Of a DNA stretch of 64,000 nucleotides, positions 7,438 to 16,362 are shown one piece after another. Below the pieces are notes generated by a model, which was not told where the DNA came from, did not search any database, and worked only from the letters and a program-made list of their open reading frames with translations. Within the stretch, counting starts at the first letter, position 1. Each line of letters opens with the position of its first letter. The position numbers and the translations under genes are program-made. Location: positions 22,922-86,921 of the forward strand of contig CAYTGN010000014.1 of NCBI GenBank assembly GCA_964437415.1, written 5' to 3'. Source of the DNA: CADEDV01 sp964437415. Lineage in GTDB: Bacteria; Bacteroidota; Bacteroidia; Chitinophagales; Chitinophagaceae.

Positions 7438-9933
7438 TTACCATCTCGCTACAATCTTAAAATTCAGCAGTCTTGGTGTCAGCCGGTTGGGCATGGTATA
7501 AGTGGTGTTGGAAAAATCTTTTATCAGCAAATAGGAAATAGTATTGGCCCGGTCAATAATGTTGAACACTTCAAGGCTGGCCCAGATGCTTTCAAAATTT
7601 CTAAAAGGACTATGACTGCGCCGTTTGCTGCGATCGCTGTCGAGCAGCAAAGCGCTGAAACCAATATCTGCCCTGATATACGGGGGTATTTCCAGACCGT
7701 TGCGGTATTTCACATTGTTAGGAATATTATAAGGAAGATTACTGCCATAGAGCAGGTTCAGGTACATTTTAAAATTCTTGTTCGTGGCAAGATAATCCTG
7801 GAAGAACATGCCAAATGTTATCAGGCGATCAGTTGGCCGACGAACCCAACCTTTTTCTAATGTAACACTGTCTATTGGTTCGTTCTGATCGTTCAATGTA
7901 TATTCTTTGTAAGTAACACCTTCGATATCTTCTTTGGTTCGCATAAAACCAAGACTGATCCAGCTTTCCGCATCTTTCACCAGTTCGCCAAACAAACGCA
8001 TCTCTAATCCTGCTGCATAAGCTTTCGCCACATTCTCACCAAAATAGCGGATACGGACATTGTCAATATCATAAGGCACTACATCGGTCATGTGTTTATA
8101 GTAGGCTTCTGTTGTCAAACGCATGGGCCTGCCCGCAAGACCTACAAAATTGTAATCAAAGCCAAACACTCCCTGCCAGCTTTTTTGTGCTTTCACGTTT
8201 TCATTCACGGTGCCGTCATATCTTCTCAACTCCCGGTAAAAAGGTGGCTGATGATAAGCCCCTGCAGCGGCACGGAAAACAATATCTTTCTTTGATTTGG
8301 GTTTCCAGCTTGCGCCGATACGGGGTGCGATCAAAAATTCTTTGTTTAGGGAGTTGTAATTAAACCGAACACCGGCCGTAAGTGTGGCTGAGCTTGCAGA
8401 ATTTCCCAACAGGATATTATCCTGCAAATAACCGGAGATTTTGTTAATGCTGAGATCAGCATTTGATTTGATCACCTTACTCAACTCCATCATATTCGGG
8501 TTGTAGGGCAGTGAATAGCCTGCCGAATCCTGGAATTCCCATTCATTCAATTTGTCGGCAATGGATGTGCGGTCAAAACTCAATCCCCATTGCCAGGCAT
8601 GTTTGCCTTCGTCATAATTTCCTTTATGCGAAACATTCCAGTTTTGAATATTCAGTTGGTTGCGGGCAAAATTGTGAAAGACCCCTGCGCCCAGTGGGTT
8701 TACAATTAAACCATAGGTAGGTTGTGTTTTATCAAAATCTCTTTCGCCAAACAGATATACACCAATGATGTCGAGGTTTTCTCTTTCATCATTTTCAAAA
8801 CGGCTGGCCATCCATTTCATCCGGAGCTTCCGGTGCACCTGGTTGGTAAATGAAACGCCGATCATGTTCGTGGTATATTCATCTTTTTCCTGTCCTTCAA
8901 AGAAAATATCCACGCCAAGGTTGATGCTGAAGAAAGGGGAGAAGACAGAGGAGGTGAGCTGGCTGAATTCGGGCTTCAGTGAAAAACTGCTTTTGGAAAC
9001 ATTGCCCAGCACTTCCGCCTGCCATTTATCTGATAACTGGTATGTGAGCAAAGCCTGCAGGTCCGATGAGGAAGGAACATAGTTGCCCTGTGTTTGCTGC
9101 CGGCTTAATAAATTCCGGTTGCTGCGGTTGCGGGCACCGATAAGATAAGTGAAACGGTTGTTATTGCTGGTGCCTTCCAGGTGCAGCCCCTGTTCCAGGA
9201 TACCCACATAAGCAGAACCGCCAAAGCGTTTTGGTTTTTTATACTGAATATCGAGTACACTGCTCATCTTGTCGCCATACCGGGCCTGGAAACCACCATT
9301 GTAGAAACTGATATTGCGGGTCATCTCCGGGTTGATAAAACTCAGCCCTTCCTGCTGACCGTTGCGAATGAGATAAGGACGGAATACCTCAAAATCGTTT
9401 ACATAAATAAGGTTCTCATCATAGCTGCCGCCGCGGACAGAATATTGTGAAGTGAGTTCGTTATTGGAGCCAACAAACACTTTTATCAAACTTTCCACAC
9501 CTGAAACAGCCGAAGGAAGGTTGATCACAGTTTTGGGGTTGGGTTTTATCAGACCCACTTCTCTTCTGTCCCGCTGATCGGTAACGATCACTTCTTTCAG
9601 GACGGTGCTGCTGCCTCTTTCCATCCGGATGCTGATGGTTTCTTCTTCTTCTTCATTCAGCAAAAAATTGCGCTGCTCTTCTGAAAAACCGGTGTAGGAA
9701 AAGATAAGGGCAAAAGCTTTATCTGCGGGAACTTTGATGCGGAAATAGCCTGAATCGTTGGTGGTGCTGCCGGTTTGCTGACCTAATATCACTACAGAAA
9801 CATTGGCCAACGGGTTTTCATTTTCATCCACCACCTTGCCGGAAACATAAGCGGATTTCTTTTGAGAGAAAGCAATAGTGGTCAGCAGAATGCAAAAAGC
9901 AGCCAGGGATATTTGGAGTAAGGTTTTTTTCAT
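7438..9933 (-). CDS. TonB-dependent receptor with carboxypeptidase-regulatory-like domain
   Basis: An 831-residue outer-membrane receptor. A signal peptide (residues 1-23) is followed by a regulatory-like beta-sandwich (VSGKVVDENENPLANVSV, about 30-110), a plug domain (LPSAVSGVESLIKV ... YSVRGGSYDENLIYVND, about 135-240) and a 22-strand type barrel ending in NRLTPRLLNFKIVARW with the terminal aromatic residue used for outer-membrane insertion. Such receptors import siderophores, cofactors or glycans with TonB energy; no substrate can be named, and no SusD partner is adjacent. The next gene, frameshifted, starts immediately after the stop, so the two form one unit. Confidence 0.92.
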   Translation of the reverse strand: MKKTLLQISLAAFCILLTTIAFSQKKSAYVSGKVVDENENPLANVSVVILGQQTGSTTNDSGYFRIKVPADKAFALIFSYTGFSEEQRNFLLNEEEEETISIRMERGSSTVLKEVIVTDQRDRREVGLIKPNPKTVINLPSAVSGVESLIKVFVGSNNELTSQYSVRGGSYDENLIYVNDFEVFRPYLIRNGQQEGLSFINPEMTRNISFYNGGFQARYGDKMSSVLDIQYKKPKRFGGSAYVGILEQGLHLEGTSNNNRFTYLIGARNRSNRNLLSRQQTQGNYVPSSSDLQALLTYQLSDKWQAEVLGNVSKSSFSLKPEFSQLTSSVFSPFFSINLGVDIFFEGQEKDEYTTNMIGVSFTNQVHRKLRMKWMASRFENDERENLDIIGVYLFGERDFDKTQPTYGLIVNPLGAGVFHNFARNQLNIQNWNVSHKGNYDEGKHAWQWGLSFDRTSIADKLNEWEFQDSAGYSLPYNPNMMELSKVIKSNADLSINKISGYLQDNILLGNSASSATLTAGVRFNYNSLNKEFLIAPRIGASWKPKSKKDIVFRAAAGAYHQPPFYRELRRYDGTVNENVKAQKSWQGVFGFDYNFVGLAGRPMRLTTEAYYKHMTDVVPYDIDNVRIRYFGENVAKAYAAGLEMRLFGELVKDAESWISLGFMRTKEDIEGVTYKEYTLNDQNEPIDSVTLEKGWVRRPTDRLITFGMFFQDYLATNKNFKMYLNLLYGSNLPYNIPNNVKYRNGLEIPPYIRADIGFSALLLDSDRSKRRSHSPFRNFESIWASLEVFNIIDRANTISYLLIKDFSNTTYTMPNRLTPRLLNFKIVARW

Positions 9934-9975
9934 AAGCGAATCTTCGTCAAGATACGAATTGTCTGCTTTTGAAGA

Positions 9976-10440
9976 TCATTTTTCTATATATAAGCGGTTA
10001 TATCTTATAGGGGTTATGACTTGCCCGTTAATGGTAAGCTGTGTTATACTATTTATACATCCGTCTTTTTTGGGATTAAAGATCGAGTGCTTCATTTCTC
10101 TTTGTTCTTCAACAATATTTGTTACCCTGTAAAGACTTGAAGCATTCGGGAAATAAACTTCATAATCATACCGGCTAAAAAGCAAACCATCGTAGACAAT
10201 TGAACTGATCTCAAGTGTATCGTTTTTTCTTTTGAAATCAGCCTGCACCACAACGGTATCAATCTTAACGGAAAAATCGCTGCCTTTTTGAAATTTACGA
10301 AGGACAATGTTCTGTGATTCAATATCGGAAAAACCAATTAGTCCATAATCCAAAGAAGCAACAGCACACGGTGAAGATCCACAGCCGGCTTGTGTCAGTG
10401 TAAGCAACCATACTGATATAAGCATAGATAACTGTCGCAT
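9976..10440 (-). CDS. Predicted lipoprotein of unknown family
   Basis: A 154-residue protein with a signal peptide and a likely lipobox (LTQAGC), giving a lipidated N-terminus. The mature part contains further Cys (CGSSPC and CINS) and beta-rich sequence without a motif I recognise. It lies 22 bases after rpe and 42 bases before the TonB receptor gene on the same strand, so it may belong to that unit. The DNA is more AT-rich than its neighbours. A function is not assigned. Confidence 0.7.
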   Translation of the reverse strand: MRQLSMLISVWLLTLTQAGCGSSPCAVASLDYGLIGFSDIESQNIVLRKFQKGSDFSVKIDTVVVQADFKRKNDTLEISSIVYDGLLFSRYDYEVYFPNASSLYRVTNIVEEQREMKHSIFNPKKDGCINSITQLTINGQVITPIRYNRLYIEK

Positions 10441-10462
10441 ATAAAATACTATTTTATAGCTC

Positions 10463-11110
10463 CTACAGGTTTTTTAGTTTACTTATTGTTGCTTTCGGAT
10501 CAACCGATTTAAAAACCGTATTCCCCGCCACCAGCACATTGGCGCCAGCGGCAATAATTGAACCTGCATTTTCCACCGTAACACCGCCGTCAATCTCAAT
10601 ATGCACATTCAGACCCTTTTCGTCAATCATCTTGCGGAGTTGTTTGATTTTTTCTAAAGTGTAAGGGATGAACTTTTGTCCGCCAAAACCAGGGTTCACA
10701 CTCATCAGGCAAACAAGGTCAATATCTTTAATAATATCGCTCAGTTCAGCAACGGGTGTATGAGGGTTCAGCGCCACACCGGCTTTCATGCCGAGTGATT
10801 TGATCTGCTGAACATTCCGGTGCAGGTGATGACAAGCTTCAATATGCACTGTCAGCATATCAGCGCCGGCGTTTTTAAATTGTTCTGCATATTTTTCCGG
10901 CTCCAGGATCATCAGGTGTACATCGCAAACTTTGCTGGTGGTTTTGCGGACAAACTCAATGATCATCGGGCCAAAGCTGATATTGGGAACAAAGCGGCCA
11001 TCCATCACGTCGAGGTGAAACCAGTCGGCCTCACTTTCGTTCAGCATTTTACATTCAGCATCTAATTTCAGGAAATCAGCAGCGAGCAGTGATGGGGCAA
11101 CGATCGGCAT
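10463..11110 (-). CDS. rpe: Ribulose-phosphate 3-epimerase
   Basis: A 215-residue TIM-barrel enzyme that interconverts ribulose 5-phosphate and xylulose 5-phosphate in the pentose phosphate pathway. Family motifs are complete: APSLLAADF at the N-terminus, HLDVMDGRFVPN with the metal-binding His and catalytic Asp, DVHLM, a second-metal His in VHIEA, MSVNPGFGGQ as the phosphate-binding loop, and EIDGGV with the second catalytic Asp. Length and start are typical. It lies upstream of the lipoprotein and receptor genes on the same strand. Another pentose phosphate type enzyme, a transaldolase-family protein, is encoded at 62177. Confidence 0.96.
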   Translation of the reverse strand: MPIVAPSLLAADFLKLDAECKMLNESEADWFHLDVMDGRFVPNISFGPMIIEFVRKTTSKVCDVHLMILEPEKYAEQFKNAGADMLTVHIEACHHLHRNVQQIKSLGMKAGVALNPHTPVAELSDIIKDIDLVCLMSVNPGFGGQKFIPYTLEKIKQLRKMIDEKGLNVHIEIDGGVTVENAGSIIAAGANVLVAGNTVFKSVDPKATISKLKNL

Positions 11111-11180
11111 ATTTAAGAGTTAGAAATTCGGGTGTTTGGGGTTGATTACCGCCGCAAGATACGATAGTCTGTTTTAGTAT

Positions 11181-11214
11181 GTAATTCGTAGTTTGTAGTT
11201 CTTACTTCGTAATC
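11181..11214. repeat. Self-similar intergenic repeat overlapping a stop codon
   Basis: The word GTAATTCGTAG / TTTGTAGTTC / TACTTCGTAATC is repeated with small changes. On the minus strand the sequence includes the last codons and the TAA of the TPR gene (11202). It belongs to the group of word-like repeats found in many spacers of this window. Confidence 0.6.
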
Positions 11215-12209
11215 CGATCTGCTGCTTCTTTAGCTTCTGTAAATGTCTTATCCAATCCGTAGGCCCGCTGGTAATTCAGTCTGGCCTCTTCCTTTTCACC
11301 CAATGCTTCCTGGCTGCGTCCCATCCAGAAATAGGCATCGGCAAATTTGGGAGAGATGGACATGGCCAGGTTGAATACTTTATAGGCTTCTGCAAACTTT
11401 TTCTGATCATAGAGCACCCTGCCTTTTTCAATATAGGCATTCAGGAAATAGTAATCATGTTTGATCGCTTCATTGAACTGTTCAATGGCTTTTGCCTTGT
11501 CGTTGATATTGGAGAAATAAATGCCTTTATAATAAAAAGGTTCTGCCTGTATGCCTTCTTTATCGGCTTTGGCCAGTGAATCACATAAGGCGATCACTTT
11601 CAGGTTTTTATTTTCTGCATACTTAAAGGCAAGGTTGAAATTCAGTTCCGGGTCGAAAGGAGTGAGGCTCCTTGCTTTTTCCAGCAGGCTTATGGCGTCC
11701 TGGTTGTTGCCTATTTTTTCCTGCAGTTCCGATTTGAATACCAGCACATCTACTTGCTCAGGATTTAGTTGCAGTATCTCATCACAAACAATTATTGCTT
11801 CATCAGTTTTACCAAGTGCATCATAAGAACGTCCCAGGCTGAGACGCAGCAAAATACTTTCCGGTAATTCTTTCAATGCCCCATGAAGAAAATGAACAGC
11901 GCTGTCAGGTTGTTTTTCTAACCAGAGACTACCGATGGCATAGGCATAGCGTTCATCTTTTTTCAGCGACCATGCCTGCTGAAAATCGGCCAGCGCCGGT
12001 TCTGGGAAATTGTTTTTATTGAGCAAAACAGCCCTGCGGGAATACAATTCATCATTCCGGGGATCTTTGCCGATGCTATCGCTGATCCCGTCAAACGGGG
12101 GCTCATTCAGGATTTTATCGTAGGGAGAACTATCTCCACTGTCATTACAACTGCTGACACAAATCATACAGGTGATGAAGAGACTTATTATTTTTGCAAT
12201 CCTGTTCAT
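11202..12209 (-). CDS. TPR-repeat lipoprotein
   Basis: A 335-residue predicted lipoprotein: the signal peptide ends in CVSSC (Cys near residue 21). The rest is a run of about seven to eight tetratricopeptide repeats, for example DEAIIVCDEILQLNPEQVDV, DKAKAIEQFNEAIKHDYYF and AEAYKVFNLAMSISPKFADA. It probably acts as a protein-binding scaffold in the periplasm or outer membrane; the partner is unknown. The start lies one base from the start of an open frame on the other strand. The minus strand has TAGTTTTG ending about 5 bases before this ATG, suggesting a very short or absent leader. Confidence 0.88.
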   Translation of the reverse strand: MNRIAKIISLFITCMICVSSCNDSGDSSPYDKILNEPPFDGISDSIGKDPRNDELYSRRAVLLNKNNFPEPALADFQQAWSLKKDERYAYAIGSLWLEKQPDSAVHFLHGALKELPESILLRLSLGRSYDALGKTDEAIIVCDEILQLNPEQVDVLVFKSELQEKIGNNQDAISLLEKARSLTPFDPELNFNLAFKYAENKNLKVIALCDSLAKADKEGIQAEPFYYKGIYFSNINDKAKAIEQFNEAIKHDYYFLNAYIEKGRVLYDQKKFAEAYKVFNLAMSISPKFADAYFWMGRSQEALGEKEEARLNYQRAYGLDKTFTEAKEAADRITK

Positions 12210-12308
12210 ATGTCAAAACTATATGATTTAGCGCAGAGGTATGACAATGCCCTGACAAAGCAGGCAGCCCGAAAAAATACCTTTGCCGACGCATTGAAAC
12301 GAAGAAAT

Positions 12309-13409
12309 ATGAAAAAACTTGTATTGTTCCCTGTTGCACTTGTATTAATATTTTTGTCTTGTAACAATTCATCGCAGATCGGCCAAACCATTTCCCCGGC
12401 CGCAGATACGCTTCGTTATCCTGAAGAGGCACATTTTAAGAATTTGCAGCAGCTCACTTTTGGAGGCGACAATGCCGAAGCATACTGGAGCTATGACGGC
12501 AAATGGCTGGTGTTTCAGCGTACCAATCCCAAGGAGGGCATTGAATGTGACCAGATATTTGTGGGCAAAGTGCCAGCAAAACCCGGTGAAAAATTTACTT
12601 ACAAGATGGTAAGCACCGGCAAAGGCAGAACCACCTGTGCTTATTTCACCAAAGACAATAAGCATATCATTTATGCATCCACCCATTTGGGAAGTGCAGA
12701 TTGCCCTCCGGTGCCGGACAGAGCCAAATATGGCAACAAATATATCTGGCCATTGTACAGCAGCTATGATATTTTCATGGCCGATCTCAACGGCAAGATC
12801 GTGAAGCAGCTCACTAATTCACCTTATTATGATGCCGAAGCGACACTGTCGCCGGATGGGAAGAAAATGATCTATACCAGCACCAAGGATGGTGATATAG
12901 AGTTATACATTATGGACCTGGAAAGCGGGACTGAAAAAAGGATCACACACACATTGGGTTATGACGGCGGCGCCTGGTTTAGTCCCGATGGCACAAAACT
13001 GATCTGGCGAGCCTCAAGACCTAAGACAGATGCGGAAATCAAAGAATACAAAGATCTGCTGGCCGAAAATTTAGTGGCGCCAACGAATATGGAAGTGTGG
13101 GTGGCCAATGCGGATGGCAGCAATGCAAAGCAGGTAACTAATTACGGCCAGGCCAACTGGGCGCCAACTTATATGCCGGACAGCAAACGCATCATCTTTG
13201 CTTCCAATCATGAGTATAAAAGAGGATTTCCTTTTAATATGTACACCATCAATGAAGACGGAACCAACTTGCAGAAAATAAGCCGTGATTCAGGCTTCGA
13301 TGCATTCCCGATGTTTTCTCCCGATGGAAAGAAGCTGGTGTTTTCCAGCAACCGCAACAATGGCGGAACGAGAGACACCAATGTTTTCATAGCAGATTGG
13401 GTGGAATAG
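12309..13409 (+). CDS. TolB-like PD40 beta-propeller lipoprotein
   Basis: A 366-residue protein whose start at 12309 gives a lipoprotein signal (MKKLVLFPVALVLIFLSC). The mature part has repeated WD40-like (PD40) blades: SYDGKWLVFQR, SPDGKKMIYTSTKDGD, SPDGTKLIWRAS, MPDSKRIIFASN and SPDGKKLVFSSNRN. It is similar to the propeller of TolB but lacks the TolB N-terminal domain and has no tol-pal genes nearby. Family members bind peptides or polymers or are found fused to peptidases; here it stands alone. An open frame runs 33 codons further upstream, but that stretch is the promoter region shared with the TPR gene, including TACCTTTG at 12279-12286. Confidence 0.85.
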   Translation: MKKLVLFPVALVLIFLSCNNSSQIGQTISPAADTLRYPEEAHFKNLQQLTFGGDNAEAYWSYDGKWLVFQRTNPKEGIECDQIFVGKVPAKPGEKFTYKMVSTGKGRTTCAYFTKDNKHIIYASTHLGSADCPPVPDRAKYGNKYIWPLYSSYDIFMADLNGKIVKQLTNSPYYDAEATLSPDGKKMIYTSTKDGDIELYIMDLESGTEKRITHTLGYDGGAWFSPDGTKLIWRASRPKTDAEIKEYKDLLAENLVAPTNMEVWVANADGSNAKQVTNYGQANWAPTYMPDSKRIIFASNHEYKRGFPFNMYTINEDGTNLQKISRDSGFDAFPMFSPDGKKLVFSSNRNNGGTRDTNVFIADWVE

Positions 13410-13410
13410 G

Positions 13411-13436
13411 TCAGTCGTGAGTCGTGAATCGTGGGT
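13411..13436. repeat. Self-similar repeat just after the TolB-like gene
   Basis: The word GTCGTGA occurs three times with small changes (TCAGTCGTGA, GTCGTGAATC, GTGGGTGA). It starts one base after the stop codon. Confidence 0.5.
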
Positions 13437-13537
13437 GAAAGAGTAGTCGTTCCTATGTGGCGTAACTAAGTCAATTAAATATCAGATTTGAAGTTGCCGT
13501 CCCGCTGTTGTAGTTTTGAACACCTAAATCAATTGCT

Positions 13538-14005
13538 ATGTACAACGGTCTGCTTCATTTGCATAATCTTCTTCGCTGGGCTATTCTCATCTTATTGATC
13601 GTGGCGATTGTCCGCCATCTTTCCGGCATGAGTAAAAAACAAGCAGTTGATGCCAGTGATCAGCGGATTGATCTGTTCCTCATGATAGCAGCGCATATCA
13701 CTCTCGTGGTGGGTTTCTACCAGTGGTTTGCCGGGCCTTTAGGATTTAAGCAGATTCAAAATACCGGGATGGGTGAAGTGATGAAAAATAGTGTAGTCAG
13801 GTTTTGGGCCATTGAACATATGATGGGTATGCTGATAGCAATCATCCTCATCACCATCGGCAGGGGAGCTGTAAAAAGAGCCAAAGACTGGACGGCCCAC
13901 AAAAAAGCATTCTGGTTTTTTCTCGTGGCGCTGCTGATCATACTGGTATCCATCCCATGGCCTTTTCGTGAAGGGATTGGCCGGCCCTGGTTTCCGGGAA
14001 TGTAA
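13538..14005 (+). CDS. Four-segment integral membrane protein with conserved His positions
   Basis: A 155-residue inner-membrane protein with four hydrophobic segments (about residues 10-28, 45-66, 90-111 and 122-145). His residues lie at segment edges (HLHNLLRW, AAHITLVVGFYQ, IEHMMGM, HKKAF), a pattern seen in b-type cytochromes, and database relatives are sometimes labelled cytochrome b. Haem binding is not proven by sequence. The protein is highly hydrophobic with a short Pro/Gly-rich tail (GIGRPWFPGM). It stands alone, convergent with the next gene. Confidence 0.7.
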   Translation: MYNGLLHLHNLLRWAILILLIVAIVRHLSGMSKKQAVDASDQRIDLFLMIAAHITLVVGFYQWFAGPLGFKQIQNTGMGEVMKNSVVRFWAIEHMMGMLIAIILITIGRGAVKRAKDWTAHKKAFWFFLVALLIILVSIPWPFREGIGRPWFPGM

Positions 14006-14042
14006 CAGGGAAAAAACTTGTACAGAGGATAACCCGTTTTCT

Positions 14043-14477
14043 CTATTTGATTCCATCCTTTTCTTCTCTGTAAAAGATCTTGCTTACGATCTTCCAGCCA
14101 TCTTTTGTTTTCAGCAGGCCCATGATGTCATGAAAATAAAAAGTCGGGTATTCAATGGTTAGTTTAGCCGAGGCAGCATTGCCAAATACCTGTATGTTTT
14201 CAATCTTTGTTTTCCGGTTTTGTTTCACACCTGTATTTCTCGTTCTTGCCATAAAATCCTTCAGTGATACATTAAACAAGGTATCATTGCGCATATACCG
14301 CATCTGCCCGTCGGGTACAAAAGCTTTGGAAAACAAAATGCTGTCGCCATTGGTGGCGCCATCGAGATAGTAGGTGCAGACTTTTTGAATCTCTTCAATT
14401 GTTTTCAGGTCAGTTTGTGCATGATTTTTAGATACAGCCAGCAGCATGGCCAGCATGACTATGAAAGTTTGTTTCAT
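14043..14477 (-). CDS. Secreted NTF2-like (putative lumazine-binding) protein
   Basis: A 144-residue protein with a Sec signal peptide ending in NHAQ (about residue 21). The mature part follows the SnoaL/NTF2-like pattern: IQKVCTYYLDGATNGDS in the first helix, FVPDGQMRYM, then beta strands ending in KTKDGWKIVSKIFY. Bacteroidota have many such proteins annotated as putative lumazine-binding; enzymatic activity is not evident. It is convergent with the preceding membrane protein and unlinked to metabolic genes. Confidence 0.78.
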   Translation of the reverse strand: MKQTFIVMLAMLLAVSKNHAQTDLKTIEEIQKVCTYYLDGATNGDSILFSKAFVPDGQMRYMRNDTLFNVSLKDFMARTRNTGVKQNRKTKIENIQVFGNAASAKLTIEYPTFYFHDIMGLLKTKDGWKIVSKIFYREEKDGIK

Positions 14478-14590
14478 AAATGGTGTATTTGATGAATGAG
14501 ATCGTCAAGGTAGGGTGGGAGAGCCGCAGTCAAAAGTTATTTTGGATAAACGGCGTGTATTTCAGACATACAGGAAATACTGAAAACCTG

Positions 14591-14616
14591 TTTTGCGCCT
14601 TTGCGCTGTTGCGTGG
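14591..14616. repeat. Self-similar repeat TTTGCGCC
   Basis: The word TTTGCGC occurs in tandem with variation (TTTTGCGCCT, TTGCGCTG, TTGCGTGG) in the spacer before the aminotransferase gene end. Similar phrases recur between genes in this window. Confidence 0.45.
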
Positions 14617-14626
14617 AACTCGTCTT

Positions 14627-15724
14627 TTACCCGTTCAGCGCCGCCGCCACCTGCTGCATTTCTTCCACTGTCCCCACACTTAGCCGCAGCCATTTTGTAC
14701 CCTGTTCAAAAGTTCTCGCCCCGATAATGTTTTTTGATTCTAAAAGCGAAGGCACATCTTTTCCAAATGTTGACGCATCAAAATAAACAAAGCTGGTCTG
14801 TGACGGAATATATTTCATTCCTGCTTTGTCCAATGCCGAATATAAAACCGCACGGGCCTTTTCATTTTCTTTTTTACAATAACTGATAAAGGCTTTATCA
14901 TCCAATGAAGCCATAGCACCGGCTAAAGCGACAGCGCTGGCGCCGGCATTGGCCCAGGGTTGCAGTTCATTTAATTGCCGTATCGTTTGCGGATGCGCCA
15001 AGGCATATCCTACTCTTGCACCAGCCATCCCATATATCTTAGAGAAAGTTTTGGCGATAACAAGATTGGGATAATCATTTACCAGTTTGGCCATGGATGG
15101 TTCATCACAAAATTCTGTGTAAGCTTCATCCAATAAAACAATCGCTTTAGGGGCCACCTCTTTGATAAATGTTTCCAAATCGCCGGCAGGTATCACTGTG
15201 CCGGTAGGGTTGCCGGGATTGCAGATATAAACCATTTTGGTTTCTGTGGTCATGGCCTCTTTCATTCGCTGCAGGTCGGTCTCTTTTTTTGCAGTGAGCG
15301 GCACTAATTTTATATCCAGCCCGCAACGTCTTGCTGCAGGCATCCACAACCGGAACGTGGGATCAGGTGCAACGGCATTTCCTTTTTGCAAAGCCGCCCA
15401 GGTGGAAACAACACCCAGCAGTTCAGATGAACCAGCGCCGATAGCAATATGTTCTTTGGTATGTCCTGTCAGGGCAGCGATCTTTTCCCGCAACTGCGTT
15501 GTCACATCCCAGGGATAGCGGTTGGAAGTATTCACCGCCTCCATCATGGCTTTGCGGGCCATGCTGCAGGGGCCATGCGGGTTTTCATTCGAGCTTAACT
15601 TGATAATATCAGCGGCATAAGCAGCAGGAATGTTTTTGAAGGCTTCACGGGCAAACAAGTCACGGCTTAAGGTGAAAGCCCCAATGGCCATCGCTGTATG
15701 TTTCAGCAGTTCGCGGCGTTGCAT
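14627..15724 (-). CDS. HisC-like PLP-dependent aminotransferase with a twin-arginine signal
   Basis: A 365-residue fold-type I aminotransferase of the histidinol-phosphate family. Motifs include SSNENPHGP, GAGSSELL, NPGNPTG near residue 180, LDEAYTEF with the PLP Asp and Tyr, and KTFSKIYGMAG with the PLP Lys. The start at 15724 gives MQRRELLKHTAMAIGAFTL, a twin-arginine (Tat) type signal, so the folded enzyme with its cofactor may be exported to the periplasm. No other histidine genes are nearby. Substrate unknown; it may act on a free amino acid or cell-wall precursor. An ATG sixteen codons upstream would hide the signal and is judged less likely. Confidence 0.88.
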   Translation of the reverse strand: MQRRELLKHTAMAIGAFTLSRDLFAREAFKNIPAAYAADIIKLSSNENPHGPCSMARKAMMEAVNTSNRYPWDVTTQLREKIAALTGHTKEHIAIGAGSSELLGVVSTWAALQKGNAVAPDPTFRLWMPAARRCGLDIKLVPLTAKKETDLQRMKEAMTTETKMVYICNPGNPTGTVIPAGDLETFIKEVAPKAIVLLDEAYTEFCDEPSMAKLVNDYPNLVIAKTFSKIYGMAGARVGYALAHPQTIRQLNELQPWANAGASAVALAGAMASLDDKAFISYCKKENEKARAVLYSALDKAGMKYIPSQTSFVYFDASTFGKDVPSLLESKNIIGARTFEQGTKWLRLSVGTVEEMQQVAAALNG

Positions 15725-15789
15725 GGTTGTTGATTTTGTTCTTTGAAGGTACAACAAATGCCCGGTCTCCATCCTTTCATTGAGTCAAT

Positions 15790-15867
15790 GGTTGATAAGT
15801 TTATTGGTTGACGGAGTCTGAATCCTTTTTACCTCATCAACCGGTCAACTGTTCAACTGATTAACTG
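15790..15867. repeat. Inverted self-similar repeat (GTTGAc / GTCAAC words)
   Basis: GGTTGATAAGTT and GGTTGAC on one side face CATCAACC, GGTCAACTGTTCAAC and TGATTAAC on the other, so the spacer can fold into an imperfect long stem. It lies between two minus-strand genes (phosphodiesterase and aminotransferase). Confidence 0.55.
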
Positions 15868-16362
15868 CTATCGCTTCCCTAACTCAATCACTTCACAATC
15901 TTTCATATTCTTTCCGTCAATCACAAACCGGATCAGTGTTCTCACCTTATGCCAGCCCTGTTTTCCTGCTGCGCCGGGGTTCATGTGCAGGCACTGCATT
16001 GTTGAATCATACATCACTTTCAGGATATGGGAGTGGCCGCTGATGAATAACTGCGGTTTGTGCAACAGCAATTCTTTTCTTGTTTCAGGATTGTATTTGA
16101 GAGGCGAGCCGCCGATATGCCGCATCATTACTTTCACGTCTTCACACATAAATACCAGTTGTTCCGGGTAGTTGCTTCTGATGTCCTGTCCGTCAATATT
16201 TCCAAAAACCCCTCTAATCTTTTTCAACTCCATCAACTTGTCAACAATTTCCATACCTCCCCAATCCCCCGCATGCCACACTTCATCACAGTTCTCAAAA
16301 TGATGGAACACTGCTTCATCCAGCCAGCCATGAGTATCTGATATTAATCCGATCCGTGTCAA
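15868..16362 (-). CDS. YfcE/MJ0936-type metallophosphoesterase
   Basis: A 164-residue calcineurin-like phosphoesterase. The metal-binding motifs are present: ISDTHGW (Asp and His), HAGDW (Asp), FGNIDGQ (Asn), and GHSH near residue 112 with the C-terminal MNPGAAG. Proteins of this compact family hydrolyse phosphodiesters with two metal ions; the natural substrate is usually unknown. No ATG is available; the TTG at 16362 gives MTRIGLISDTHG, which fits the family start. The gene sits alone between intergenic repeats. Confidence 0.9.
   Translation of the reverse strand: MTRIGLISDTHGWLDEAVFHHFENCDEVWHAGDWGGMEIVDKLMELKKIRGVFGNIDGQDIRSNYPEQLVFMCEDVKVMMRHIGGSPLKYNPETRKELLLHKPQLFISGHSHILKVMYDSTMQCLHMNPGAAGKQGWHKVRTLIRFVIDGKNMKDCEVIELGKR

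Noticed and set aside
12210..12308. 33-codon N-terminal extension of the TolB-like protein
   Set aside because: It precedes a perfect lipoprotein signal and overlaps the shared promoter region of the divergent TPR gene.
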